From Pseudomonadota bacterium (GTDB taxonomy: Bacteria > Pseudomonadota > Alphaproteobacteria > Sphingomonadales > Sphingomonadaceae), in contig JAEXFD010000025.1 in assembly GCA_023400405.1 (NCBI GenBank), positions 1 through 64,000 on the forward strand: DNA of 64,000 nt, in the 5' to 3' direction. Below the pieces are notes generated by a model. It ran no database searches. It was not told where the DNA came from and saw only the letters and a list, made by a program, of their open reading frames with translations. Shown piece by piece: positions 33,804 through 40,213 of this stretch; the stretch's first letter is position 1; each line of letters opens with the position of its first letter. The position numbers and the translations under genes are program-made.

Positions 33804-34544
33804 ATGAACCTCACCTGCGACGAACTGGACGCGCTTCTTGCGCCATCCCGGATATGCGAACCGTCGGATAACGGCCTACGCGTCCTAACACATTGCCTCT
33901 ACCCGAGCGCCGACCCGGTATATGTTCATATTGCAGCCTGGGGCGACGGTTATCGCGTGTCCGATGGCGGCGGGGTATCGCGCTCTATTCTTGTGCACGG
34001 TCGGGACGAACACGCGATGCAAGCCGGCTTTAGCGAAGCATGCAATCGTCACAGTCTAAAGCTGGAGGGTGGCACGTTGGTGGCGCTCGCTCCCACGCGT
34101 GAATGGCTACCTGCAGCGATCGCAGCAGTGGCCAATGGTGCTTCGATGGCAGCTGCCATTGCCGTGGAGCACGTTACGCAGCGCATTGAGAAGGGCTTGG
34201 TTGCAAAAATCTACGAGACGATATCGAATCTCGTTCCGGCCCATCAGATCGCTAAAGACTATGAGTTTCGCGGCAAGAGCGGGAAGGCATGGCGGATCGA
34301 TTACGCAGTCGTTCGGCCATCTGATGGACCATTGCTCATTAAAGCAGTAACACCACATCATACTTCGATTAGCACAAATTACACCGCGTTTGGCGATATA
34401 GGGCCTGAAGGGACCGAACGCTTCTGCGTGTTCAGCCGTTCACTTCAACGCGATGACGCGTCGCTTCTACGGCAGGTGGCGTTACTAGTACCCCTATCGT
34501 CGTTAGATGTAGGCGCCCGTAACGCATTGAGGCAAGTCAACTAG
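33804..34544 (+). CDS. DUF1828/DUF1829-like protein, second gene of the cassette
   Basis: 246 residues. The N-terminal 80 residues (VYVHIAAWGDGYRVSDGGG near 48-66) match the DUF1828 pattern, a short beta-rich module often found in mobile DNA. The C-terminal part (KSGKAWRIDYAVVRPSDG near 155, then LLIKAV) resembles DUF1829 and could be a degenerate PD-(D/E)XK nuclease-like core, with Asp then an I-x-K in place of ExK; this is inference. Low G+C, and the gene ends 45 nt from the 3' end of tRNA-Arg. It may form a toxin-antitoxin or defence pair with the preceding gene, but no function is proven. Confidence 0.6.
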   Translation: MNLTCDELDALLAPSRICEPSDNGLRVLTHCLYPSADPVYVHIAAWGDGYRVSDGGGVSRSILVHGRDEHAMQAGFSEACNRHSLKLEGGTLVALAPTREWLPAAIAAVANGASMAAAIAVEHVTQRIEKGLVAKIYETISNLVPAHQIAKDYEFRGKSGKAWRIDYAVVRPSDGPLLIKAVTPHHTSISTNYTAFGDIGPEGTERFCVFSRSLQRDDASLLRQVALLVPLSSLDVGARNALRQVN

Positions 34545-34588
34545 CGAGCTGTTATCTGCACGCCCTAGGTCACCGCTTCACATAAATT

Positions 34589-34665
34589 TGGTGCCCCGGG
34601 AGAGACTCGAACTCCCGACCTGCGGTTTAGGAAACCGTTGCTCTGTCCTGCTGAGCTACCGGGGC
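34589..34665 (-). tRNA. tRNA-Arg (anticodon CCT)
   Basis: On the minus strand the sequence starts GCCCCGGTAGCTCAG and ends with a CCGGGGC acceptor arm, A73 and an encoded CCA. The anticodon loop is TTCCTAA, giving CCT, which reads AGG. The T-arm is GGGAGTTCGAGTCTCTCC-like with the standard TTCGA. The 3' end points left, toward the low-GC DUF6978/DUF1828 cassette. Confidence 0.96.
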
Positions 34666-34723
34666 ACGCGGCCAAGCCCTAAGTGCGGGCGGGCGGCGGG
34701 TCAATCGGGCGACGCGCCGCCCC

Positions 34724-35191
34724 TCAGTTACAGGCTTCGGGCGGCACCACCGGCAGGGGCAGCGGCGCCACCGGGACGCCTTCGTCGATCAGCGCCTCCG
34801 CCTGTTCGCGGGTGGTCTGGCCGTGGATCGGGGCTTGGGGCACTTCGCCCAGGTGCATCGCTCGCGCCTTGTCGGCAAAGGCGGTGCCGACCCATTGTGA
34901 GCCCTCCAGCATCTTTGCCTGCATCTCCGCGATCGCGGCGATCGCGGCCTTGACCGCCTCGGGCGGGATCGCCGCCGCCTCACCGGACTCAACGGGTTTG
35001 GCGACCGATCGGCCACCGCGATTGCCCTTGGGTGCGACGTTCGGCGCCATCACTGCCTTCTCCACCTCCGCCACGCCGCACATCGGGCAGGCGACGAGGC
35101 CGGCGGCGCGCTGCTCCTCATAGGCCGTGCTCGATCCGAACCACGCCTCGAAGACATGGCCGGTCGCGCATTTGAGGTCGAAGACGATCAT
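34724..35191 (-). CDS. DUF1178 family protein
   Basis: 155 residues. It starts MIVFDLKCATGHVFEAWFGS and has a zinc-ribbon-like pattern of Cys8 and CPMC (Cys35, Cys38). The middle is helical (AAIAAIAEMQAKMLEGSQWVG), ending in GEALIDEGVPVAPLPLP-like sequence. The family is typical of alphaproteobacteria and often lies near grxC and comF, as here. Function unknown. The start is ATG 35191; a longer frame exists but lacks the conserved opening. Confidence 0.88.
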   Translation of the reverse strand: MIVFDLKCATGHVFEAWFGSSTAYEEQRAAGLVACPMCGVAEVEKAVMAPNVAPKGNRGGRSVAKPVESGEAAAIPPEAVKAAIAAIAEMQAKMLEGSQWVGTAFADKARAMHLGEVPQAPIHGQTTREQAEALIDEGVPVAPLPLPVVPPEACN

Positions 35192-35204
35192 GCCGCCGTG
35201 CGGT

Positions 35205-35462
35205 TCAGGCGGCGAGCAGCGGATCGAGCCCGCCACGGCGATCGAGCGCGGCGAGATCGTCCGATCCGCCGATATGCTTGCCATCGATGAAGACCTGGGG
35301 GACGGTGCTGCGGCCCTGCGCGCGATCGATCATCTCGGCGCGGCGCGGGCCGCCCATGGTGATGTCGATTTCCTCATAGGCGGCATGCTTGCCGTCGAGC
35401 AGCGCTTTGGCGCGGGTGCAATAGGGGCAGAATGCCTTGGTGTAGATTTCGATCTTGGCCAT
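35205..35462 (-). CDS. grxC: glutaredoxin 3
   Basis: 85 residues, a classic dithiol glutaredoxin. The active site is CPYC (Cys12, Cys15) in EIYTKAFCPYCTRAKALL. The cis-Pro motif STVPQVFIDGKHIGG and the GSDDLAAL glutathione contact follow. It reduces protein disulfides using glutathione in the cytoplasm. It lies 13 nt before the DUF1178 gene and 34 nt after comF, on one strand. Confidence 0.95.
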   Translation of the reverse strand: MAKIEIYTKAFCPYCTRAKALLDGKHAAYEEIDITMGGPRRAEMIDRAQGRSTVPQVFIDGKHIGGSDDLAALDRRGGLDPLLAA

Positions 35463-35496
35463 GATGCCCTTCACCTGTGGTTGCCGCTCCGGCTTG

Positions 35497-36231
35497 TCAA
35501 TCCGGGGCCTCTGCGGAACCCAGAACGCGCGCCCAGCACAGAAGGATCACCCGCGCCGCGCCGTGCCGCTTAAGCAGCCGGGCACAGGCGGATCCGGTGG
35601 CGCCGCTGGTATGGACGTCGTCGACCAGCACGATCGTTCGCCCGGCGATCTTCGCCGCGGCCCCCGGCGCGAGTGCGAAGGCGCCGGCGACCGCCCGCGC
35701 ACGCTGGCGCGCGCCGAGGCCGCGCAGCAGCGGCGTCGCCTTGGTACGGCGCAGGAGCAGCGGATCGGCCGGCACCCCGCGGGCGCGCGAAAGGCTCGCA
35801 GCGACCAGTGCGGCCTGGTTGAACCCGCGCGACCAGATCCGCCAGCGGTGCAGCGGTACCGGCACGAGCAGGTCCGTCCCCTCAGGCATCAGCCGCAGCA
35901 TCGCCCGCGCCATCGTCTCGGCGCAGGCGAGCCGGCCGCCATATTTGAGCTTGAGCGCGACGCCGCGCGCCACGTCGCCATAGGCGACCGCGGCCCGCAC
36001 GCCGTCATGCGGCGGCGGCGCGGCGAGGCAGGGCGCGCAGACCGCGCCCTCGCCGCGATCGAATTCGAAGGGCAGATGGCAGCGCGCGCACCAGGGCGGC
36101 CCCAAGAAGTGCAGCTTTCCCCAGCAATCGGCACAGAAGCGATGATCGGCGCCGGTGATCGCGCCGCAGCCCGGGCAGCGCGGCGGCAGCGCGAAGTCGG
36201 CGATCCGGGCAAGGGGCGCGGTCCATTGCAC
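35497..36231 (-). CDS. comF: ComF family protein (phosphoribosyltransferase fold)
   Basis: 244 residues from GTG 36231. An N-terminal zinc-finger-like region has four CxxC-type pairs (PPRCPGCG, RFCADC, PWCARC, AVCAPC). The C-terminal half is a type I phosphoribosyltransferase fold with the PRPP loop IVLVDDVHTSGATG near residue 203. ComF acts in DNA uptake and recombination of transformed single strands in naturally competent bacteria, and is also widespread in others. It is divergent from the methyltransferase gene 45 nt away. Confidence 0.9.
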   Translation of the reverse strand: MQWTAPLARIADFALPPRCPGCGAITGADHRFCADCWGKLHFLGPPWCARCHLPFEFDRGEGAVCAPCLAAPPPHDGVRAAVAYGDVARGVALKLKYGGRLACAETMARAMLRLMPEGTDLLVPVPLHRWRIWSRGFNQAALVAASLSRARGVPADPLLLRRTKATPLLRGLGARQRARAVAGAFALAPGAAAKIAGRTIVLVDDVHTSGATGSACARLLKRHGAARVILLCWARVLGSAEAPD

Positions 36232-36275
36232 GGCCCCGCTTGTCCCCCGGCGAGCCGCGCTGCACAAGCGCCCGC

Positions 36276-37112
36276 GTGACCGACTCCGAAATCTTCGACC
36301 GCGCACTACGGCGCAAGCGCCGCGACCGCGCCGCCCGCCATTATGAAGGCTTTCTGCGCGCGCACATGCTGGAGGGCGTGCAGGAGCGGCTGGAAGGCGT
36401 GAAGCGACAGTTCGGCGACGTGCTGGACCTGGGCAGCTTCGGCGGCGGGTTCGAACTGCCGGGCGCCCGGATCACGCGGCTCGAGGCCGGCGGGCGCTTC
36501 GCCGCGGCCGCGGGGGCAATCCATGCCGACGAGGATCGCCACCCCTTCCCCGATGCCAGCTTCGATCTGGTGGTGAGCATCGGCGTGCTCGACCAGGTCA
36601 ATGACGTGCCGGGCGCACTGGCGCTGGCGCGGCGGGCACTACGGCCGGACGGACTGTTCCTCGCCGCCTTTCTCGGGGCCGGGACGCTAGCGACGTTGCG
36701 CGCGGCCTTCCTCGCGGCGGAGGGCGAGCGGCCGGTTGCCCGCTTCCATCCGCAGATCGATGTGCGCGCGGCCGGGGACTTGCTGAGCCGGGCGGCCTTC
36801 GCCCTGCCCGTCGCCGATGTCGAGACTCTGACCGTTCGCTATGCGAGCATGTTCTCGCTGCTGCGCGACCTGCGCGGCATGGCGGCGACGAATTTGTTGC
36901 CGGGCACGCCGCCGCTGACGCGCGGTACGCTCGCCAGAGCCGCCGAATCCTTTGCCGAGCGCGCCGATTCGGACGGCCGGACCCCCGAGCGATTCGAGAT
37001 CGTCTACATGACCGGCTGGGCGCCCGACGAATCACAGCCCAAGCCGGCGCGCCGCGGGAGCGCGACGGCATCGCTGGCCGAAGCGCTCAGGCCAGGGCCG
37101 AAAGCGCCCTGA
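36276..37112 (+). CDS. NDUFAF5/BioC-like SAM-dependent methyltransferase
   Basis: 278 residues from GTG 36276. The N-terminus MTDSEIFDRALRRKRRDRAA with many Arg is typical of NDUFAF5-like proteins. The SAM motif region is VLDLGSFGGG near residue 49, followed by HPFPDASFDLVVSIGVLDQV near 89 and LRPDGLFLAAFLG near 117. Human NDUFAF5 hydroxylates an arginine in a complex I subunit, and bacterial relatives are unassigned. Next to comF, grxC and DUF1178, an arrangement common in alphaproteobacteria. The 3' end overlaps mutT by 26 nt, tail to tail. Confidence 0.82.
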   Translation: MTDSEIFDRALRRKRRDRAARHYEGFLRAHMLEGVQERLEGVKRQFGDVLDLGSFGGGFELPGARITRLEAGGRFAAAAGAIHADEDRHPFPDASFDLVVSIGVLDQVNDVPGALALARRALRPDGLFLAAFLGAGTLATLRAAFLAAEGERPVARFHPQIDVRAAGDLLSRAAFALPVADVETLTVRYASMFSLLRDLRGMAATNLLPGTPPLTRGTLARAAESFAERADSDGRTPERFEIVYMTGWAPDESQPKPARRGSATASLAEALRPGPKAP

Positions 37113-37500
37113 CCAACGGCACGTCGGCCGGCGGCATCGGCAGCGTCGCCAGTTCGTCAGGCGTGCCCCAGAACAGCGCGCTGGCATGGTGCGCGATCGG
37201 CTCGCCCCGCCACCGCCGCACCGAATAGAGCAGCATGACGAGGTGGCGCCGGGCCTGCGGTTCGCTCGCAAAGGCGATCGGAGCCAGCGCCGCCGGATCC
37301 AGCGCGATGCCGAGTTCCTCGTGCAGCTCGCGAACCAGCGCAGCCTCCGGCGCCTCGCCAAGCTCGACCTTCCCGCCGGGAAATTCCCACAATCCTGCCA
37401 GCGACTTGCCGGCCGGACGCCGCTGGACGAGCACCCGGCCGCGGCGGTCAATCAGCGCCGCCGCCACGACCAGCAAGATGGTTCCGCCCTCCATTTCCAC
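37087..37500 (-). CDS. mutT: MutT/Nudix hydrolase (8-oxo-dGTP diphosphatase type)
   Basis: 137 residues. The Nudix box GGKVELGEAPEAALVRELHEELGI spans about residues 42-65 (GxxxxxE, then REL-EE) and keeps all catalytic Glu. The opening VVAAALIDRRGRVLVQRRP and the LWEFPGGK motif are those of MutT, which removes 8-oxo-dGTP from the nucleotide pool. A start two codons in (ATG 37494) is equally possible. It is convergent with the methyltransferase gene and overlaps it by 26 nt. Confidence 0.9.
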   Translation of the reverse strand: MEMEGGTILLVVAAALIDRRGRVLVQRRPAGKSLAGLWEFPGGKVELGEAPEAALVRELHEELGIALDPAALAPIAFASEPQARRHLVMLLYSVRRWRGEPIAHHASALFWGTPDELATLPMPPADVPLVRALSALA

Positions 37501-37559
37501 GTTTCGTTAAACCTCGTCGGTTAGCCTCGCACCGCCTCCGTGGAGAAGAAGCGCCAGCA

Positions 37560-37748
37560 ATGCGAGCCATGTTTCGAACGATTCGCCGTCTCTCGCGCGA
37601 CCGCCGCGCCGCCACGGCCGTCGAATATGGCTTCATCCTCGCGCTGATCGTGATCGCAATGTTCGCGAGCCTCGCCAGCGTCGCCAACATCACCACGACG
37701 ATGTGGAGCAATGTGAGCAACCAGGTCGAACAGGCCGGCGCCCATTAA
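37560..37748 (+). CDS. Flp/Fap-type pilin, divergent copy
   Basis: 62 residues. An N-terminal Arg-rich leader (MRAMFRTIRRLSRDRRAA) is followed by TAVEYGFILALIVIAMFASL, the hydrophobic pilin helix with the Glu at +5 and Tyr characteristic of Flp pilins. Processing by a prepilin peptidase is expected near the AATAVEY junction. The sequence differs strongly from the second pilin 138 nt downstream. No tad/cpa assembly genes are in the window. It may be a minor or surface-sensing pilin. Confidence 0.82.
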   Translation: MRAMFRTIRRLSRDRRAATAVEYGFILALIVIAMFASLASVANITTTMWSNVSNQVEQAGAH

Positions 37749-37769
37749 GTTGGTTACGGTTCCGTAACG

Positions 37770-37790
37770 CGGCATCTTAGCCGTTTTTTT
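37770..37790 (+). terminator. terminator after the first pilin gene
   Basis: A short stem, CGGC (37770-37773) with GCCG (37780-37783), is followed by seven T. Just before it GTTACGG/CCGTAAC (37753-37768) can form another small hairpin. Confidence 0.6.
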
Positions 37791-37885
37791 ACTTCCCGCC
37801 GCTAGCGTCGTGCGTGCCGAACCCCGGGTCTTCCCCGGCAACGGCCGGGTGAATGAAGCTCTCTTTTTGAACGATGGAGACCGGA

Positions 37886-38050
37886 ATGCAGAAGATTCGC
37901 AATTTCATCAAGAATTCCAAGGGCGCGACCGCCATCGAGTACGGCCTGATCGCCGCGCTCATCGCCGTCGCCGCGATTGCCGCGATGCAGGGCCTGGGCA
38001 ACTCGCTCAAGTCGACCTTCGGCAACGTCGCGTCGAACATGAAGGTCTAA
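37886..38050 (+). CDS. Flp family type IVb pilin
   Basis: 54 residues: MQKIRNFIKNSKGATAIEYG, then an alanine-rich helix (LIAALIAVAAIAAMQGLG) and a short polar tail ending in NMKV. The GATAIEYG motif is the prepilin-peptidase cleavage and Glu+5 region of Flp pilins, which build the thin adhesive Tad pili. GGAG lies 8 nt before the ATG. A strong intrinsic terminator follows, so it is probably monocistronic and well expressed, as usual for a major pilin. Confidence 0.92.
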   Translation: MQKIRNFIKNSKGATAIEYGLIAALIAVAAIAAMQGLGNSLKSTFGNVASNMKV

Positions 38051-38071
38051 TCCTTCCGCGAACGACGAAAG

Positions 38072-38110
38072 AAGGGCGGCGGAACTTCGGTTCCGCCGCC
38101 CTTTCTTTTT
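38072..38110 (+). terminator. strong intrinsic terminator after the Flp pilin
   Basis: A 14-bp stem, AAGGGCGGCGGAAC with GTTCCGCCGCCCTT, capped by a TTCG tetraloop and followed by TCTTTTT. It is the best canonical terminator in the window. Confidence 0.95.
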
Positions 38111-38144
38111 GCGCCGTTCGCCACGGGTTCAGGCTGGCCCGGCC

Positions 38145-38150
38145 TATAAT
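38145..38150 (+). promoter_or_regulatory. -10 element immediately upstream of the 49-residue gene
   Basis: A perfect TATAAT ends 6 nt before the ATG at 38157. Transcription would start at or within a base of the start codon, giving a leaderless mRNA. No clear -35 is seen. Confidence 0.5.
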
Positions 38151-38156
38151 GCGGAC

Positions 38157-38306
38157 ATGCGCAAGATCACTTTTCCCCCACGCCGGGTCACGCGCCTCCA
38201 ATGGACGGCCGTGATGGTCCTCACCCTGCTCGCGACGATCGCCGTTGCCCAAGGCCTTGGCACGCTGACGCCCGCGCCGAATCCTGCCGTCGCGCCGCTT
38301 CGCTGA
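38157..38306 (+). CDS. 49-residue single-pass membrane protein
   Basis: MRKITFPPRRVTRLQWTAVM is followed by LTLLATIAVAQGLGTL. A basic N-terminus precedes one hydrophobic segment (about residues 17-34) and a Pro/Ala-rich tail. It could be a signal-anchored small inner-membrane protein. No family is recognised. It ends 3 nt before the convergent accA stop. The perfect TATAAT just upstream and sensible composition support a real gene. Confidence 0.5.
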   Translation: MRKITFPPRRVTRLQWTAVMVLTLLATIAVAQGLGTLTPAPNPAVAPLR

Positions 38307-38309
38307 GGG

Positions 38310-39257
38310 TCAGACCCGGCCCATCGCCAGGAACTTGGCGCGCCGCGCCTGGCGCAGGCTCTCGGGCGTAGACCCGTCAAGCTTGGCCAGCGCCGCTTCG
38401 ATCGCATCGCCGAGCGCCTGAACCGCGGCGCCGTGATCGCGATGCGCCCCGCCCAGCGGCTCGCCCACGATCTTGTCGATCACGCCCAATTCCTTGAGCT
38501 GCTGCGCGGTGACCTTCATCGCCTCGGCCGCGTCCGGCGCCTTGTCGGCAGTGCGCCAAAGGATCGAGGCACAGCCTTCGGGCGAGATCACCGAATAGAC
38601 CGCATGCTCCATCATCAGCACGGTATTGCCCGCAGCGAGCGCAATCGCGCCGCCTGAGCCGCCTTCGCCCAGGATGGCGGAGATCAGCGGCGCGCCGAGA
38701 TTGAGGCACTGTTCGGTCGAGCGGGCGATCGCCTCGGCCTGGCCGCGCTCCTCGGCCTGGACGCCGGGAAAGGCGCCCGAGGTATCGACGAGCGTGAGCA
38801 CCGGCAGGCCGAATTTGTCGGCCAGCTTCATCAGGCGGATCGCCTTGCGATAGCCCTCCGGCTTGCCCATGCCGAAATTATGCTTGAGCCGGCTCGAGGT
38901 ATCGTCGCCCTTTTCATGGCCGATCACCATGACGCGGCGCCCGCGGAACCGGCCGAGCCCGCCCAGGATCGCCGAATCGTCCGCAAAGGCACGGTCGCCG
39001 CCCAGCGGCATGAAATCCTCGATCAGCCCGGCGACATAATGTTTGAAGTGCGGGCGCTCGGGATGGCGCGCAACCTGCGTCTTCTGCCAGGGTGTGAGCT
39101 TGGCATAGGTATCGACGAGTAGCTTTTCCGCTTTGGCCTGGAGCGGGCCGATCTCCGCATCGATGTCCACCGCGCCGCCCTCGGCGGTCTGGCGAAGCTC
39201 GTCGATCCGGGTCTGGAGCTCGGCGATCGGCTTCTCGAAGTCGAGGAATGTCGTCAT
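38310..39257 (-). CDS. accA: acetyl-CoA carboxylase carboxyltransferase subunit alpha
   Basis: 315 residues, the usual length for AccA. An N-terminal helical part (FLDFEKPIAELQTRIDELRQ) is followed by the crotonase-like carboxyltransferase domain: GGDRAFADDSAILGGLGRF near 87, GKPEGYRKAIRLMKLADKFG near 130, GEGGSGGAIALAAG near 200, and YSVISPEGCASILWR near 222. With AccD it transfers CO2 from biotin to acetyl-CoA in fatty acid synthesis. It lies 11 nt downstream of xerD on the same strand. Confidence 0.96.
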   Translation of the reverse strand: MTTFLDFEKPIAELQTRIDELRQTAEGGAVDIDAEIGPLQAKAEKLLVDTYAKLTPWQKTQVARHPERPHFKHYVAGLIEDFMPLGGDRAFADDSAILGGLGRFRGRRVMVIGHEKGDDTSSRLKHNFGMGKPEGYRKAIRLMKLADKFGLPVLTLVDTSGAFPGVQAEERGQAEAIARSTEQCLNLGAPLISAILGEGGSGGAIALAAGNTVLMMEHAVYSVISPEGCASILWRTADKAPDAAEAMKVTAQQLKELGVIDKIVGEPLGGAHRDHGAAVQALGDAIEAALAKLDGSTPESLRQARRAKFLAMGRV

Positions 39258-39268
39258 CCGAGCGGCGG

Positions 39269-40213
39269 TTACGATGGGCGAGCCTTCGCGTCAACGAGCG
39301 CCTCGGCCAGCGGGTGTCGCTCATTGACCAGATCGACCAGCCGGCGGCTGTCGACATGGGTGTAGATCTCAGTCGTCGCGATATCGGCATGGCCCAGCAT
39401 CGCCTGGAGCGCGCGCAGGTCCGCGCCGCCTTCGAGCAGGTGAGTCGCAAAGGCGTGGCGAAGCACGTGCGGGCTCACTCGATCGGGCGGAATCCCCGCC
39501 TCGGCGGCGAGCGCGCGGACCAGCTGGTAGAGCCGCACGCGCGACAGATGGCTCTTGCCTGACGGAAACAGCCAGGGCCTTCCCGAATCGACATGCGCAC
39601 GCCAGGCGCCCACCGCGGCGCGCGCCCGGTCCGAGATCGGCACGAGCCGCTCGCGCCCGCCTTTTCCCTTGAGGATAAGATAGGGCCGGTCGGGATGGAT
39701 CGCATTGCGCGGCAGCGAGACGAGTTCCGTCGCGCGCAGCCCAGAGCCGTAAAGCAGTTCGACGAGCGCGGCGAGGCGCAAATCGTTCGGGTCCATGGGC
39801 ACGCGCGCGATCCGGGCCGTGATCGCGGCGAACATCGCATCGACATCGCCGGTGCTCAGCACCTTGGGCAGCGGCCGCGAATTGCCGGGCCGCGGCAGTG
39901 CTGGCGAGGGATCGTCACCGCGAAGCCCCTCATCGGCGAGAAAGGCGAAGAATCGGCGGAGCGCCGCCGATTTGCGCGCCACCGTCGCCCGCGACAGCAC
40001 CTGCCATTCCGCCGCGAGCCGTTCGAGGTCGCTGCGCCCGGCGCTGCCCAGCCTGCCGCCAAGCGTCCCCGAAGCGAGGCGCAGATCGGTGGAATAGGCC
40101 ATGACCGTATTGGCGGCCGCCCCCGCCTCGGCGCGCAGCATTTCGAGGAAACGGTCGATCAGCACCCGGTCGTCACCGGCGGAGGCCGGCGCCGGGGCTT
40201 CGCCGGCGGTCAA
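39269..40213 (-). CDS. xerD: site-specific tyrosine recombinase XerD
   Basis: 314 residues from TTG 40213, whose TTGA overlaps the upstream stop. A SAM-like N-terminal core-binding domain covers about 20-105. All catalytic residues are present: Arg in GSGLRATELVSL, Lys in LKGKGGRERLVP, HxxR in SPHVLRHAFATHLL, His in MLGHADIATT and the Tyr nucleophile in EIYTHV. Xer recombinases resolve chromosome dimers at dif together with FtsK. Operon context (between a large exported protein and accA) is chromosomal, not phage-like. XerD is preferred over XerC by position with accA, but this is not certain. Confidence 0.88.
   Translation of the reverse strand: MTAGEAPAPASAGDDRVLIDRFLEMLRAEAGAAANTVMAYSTDLRLASGTLGGRLGSAGRSDLERLAAEWQVLSRATVARKSAALRRFFAFLADEGLRGDDPSPALPRPGNSRPLPKVLSTGDVDAMFAAITARIARVPMDPNDLRLAALVELLYGSGLRATELVSLPRNAIHPDRPYLILKGKGGRERLVPISDRARAAVGAWRAHVDSGRPWLFPSGKSHLSRVRLYQLVRALAAEAGIPPDRVSPHVLRHAFATHLLEGGADLRALQAMLGHADIATTEIYTHVDSRRLVDLVNERHPLAEALVDAKARPS

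Noticed and set aside
34589..34665. tRNA-Arg 3' end as a proven attachment site
   Set aside because: The left side of the low-GC cassette shows no duplicated tRNA 3' segment, and there is no integrase gene, so only proximity can be stated.
39269..40213. Tyrosine recombinase as a phage or island integrase
   Set aside because: It has the size and motifs of chromosomal XerD, no tRNA or att site nearby, and lies in an operon with core genes.
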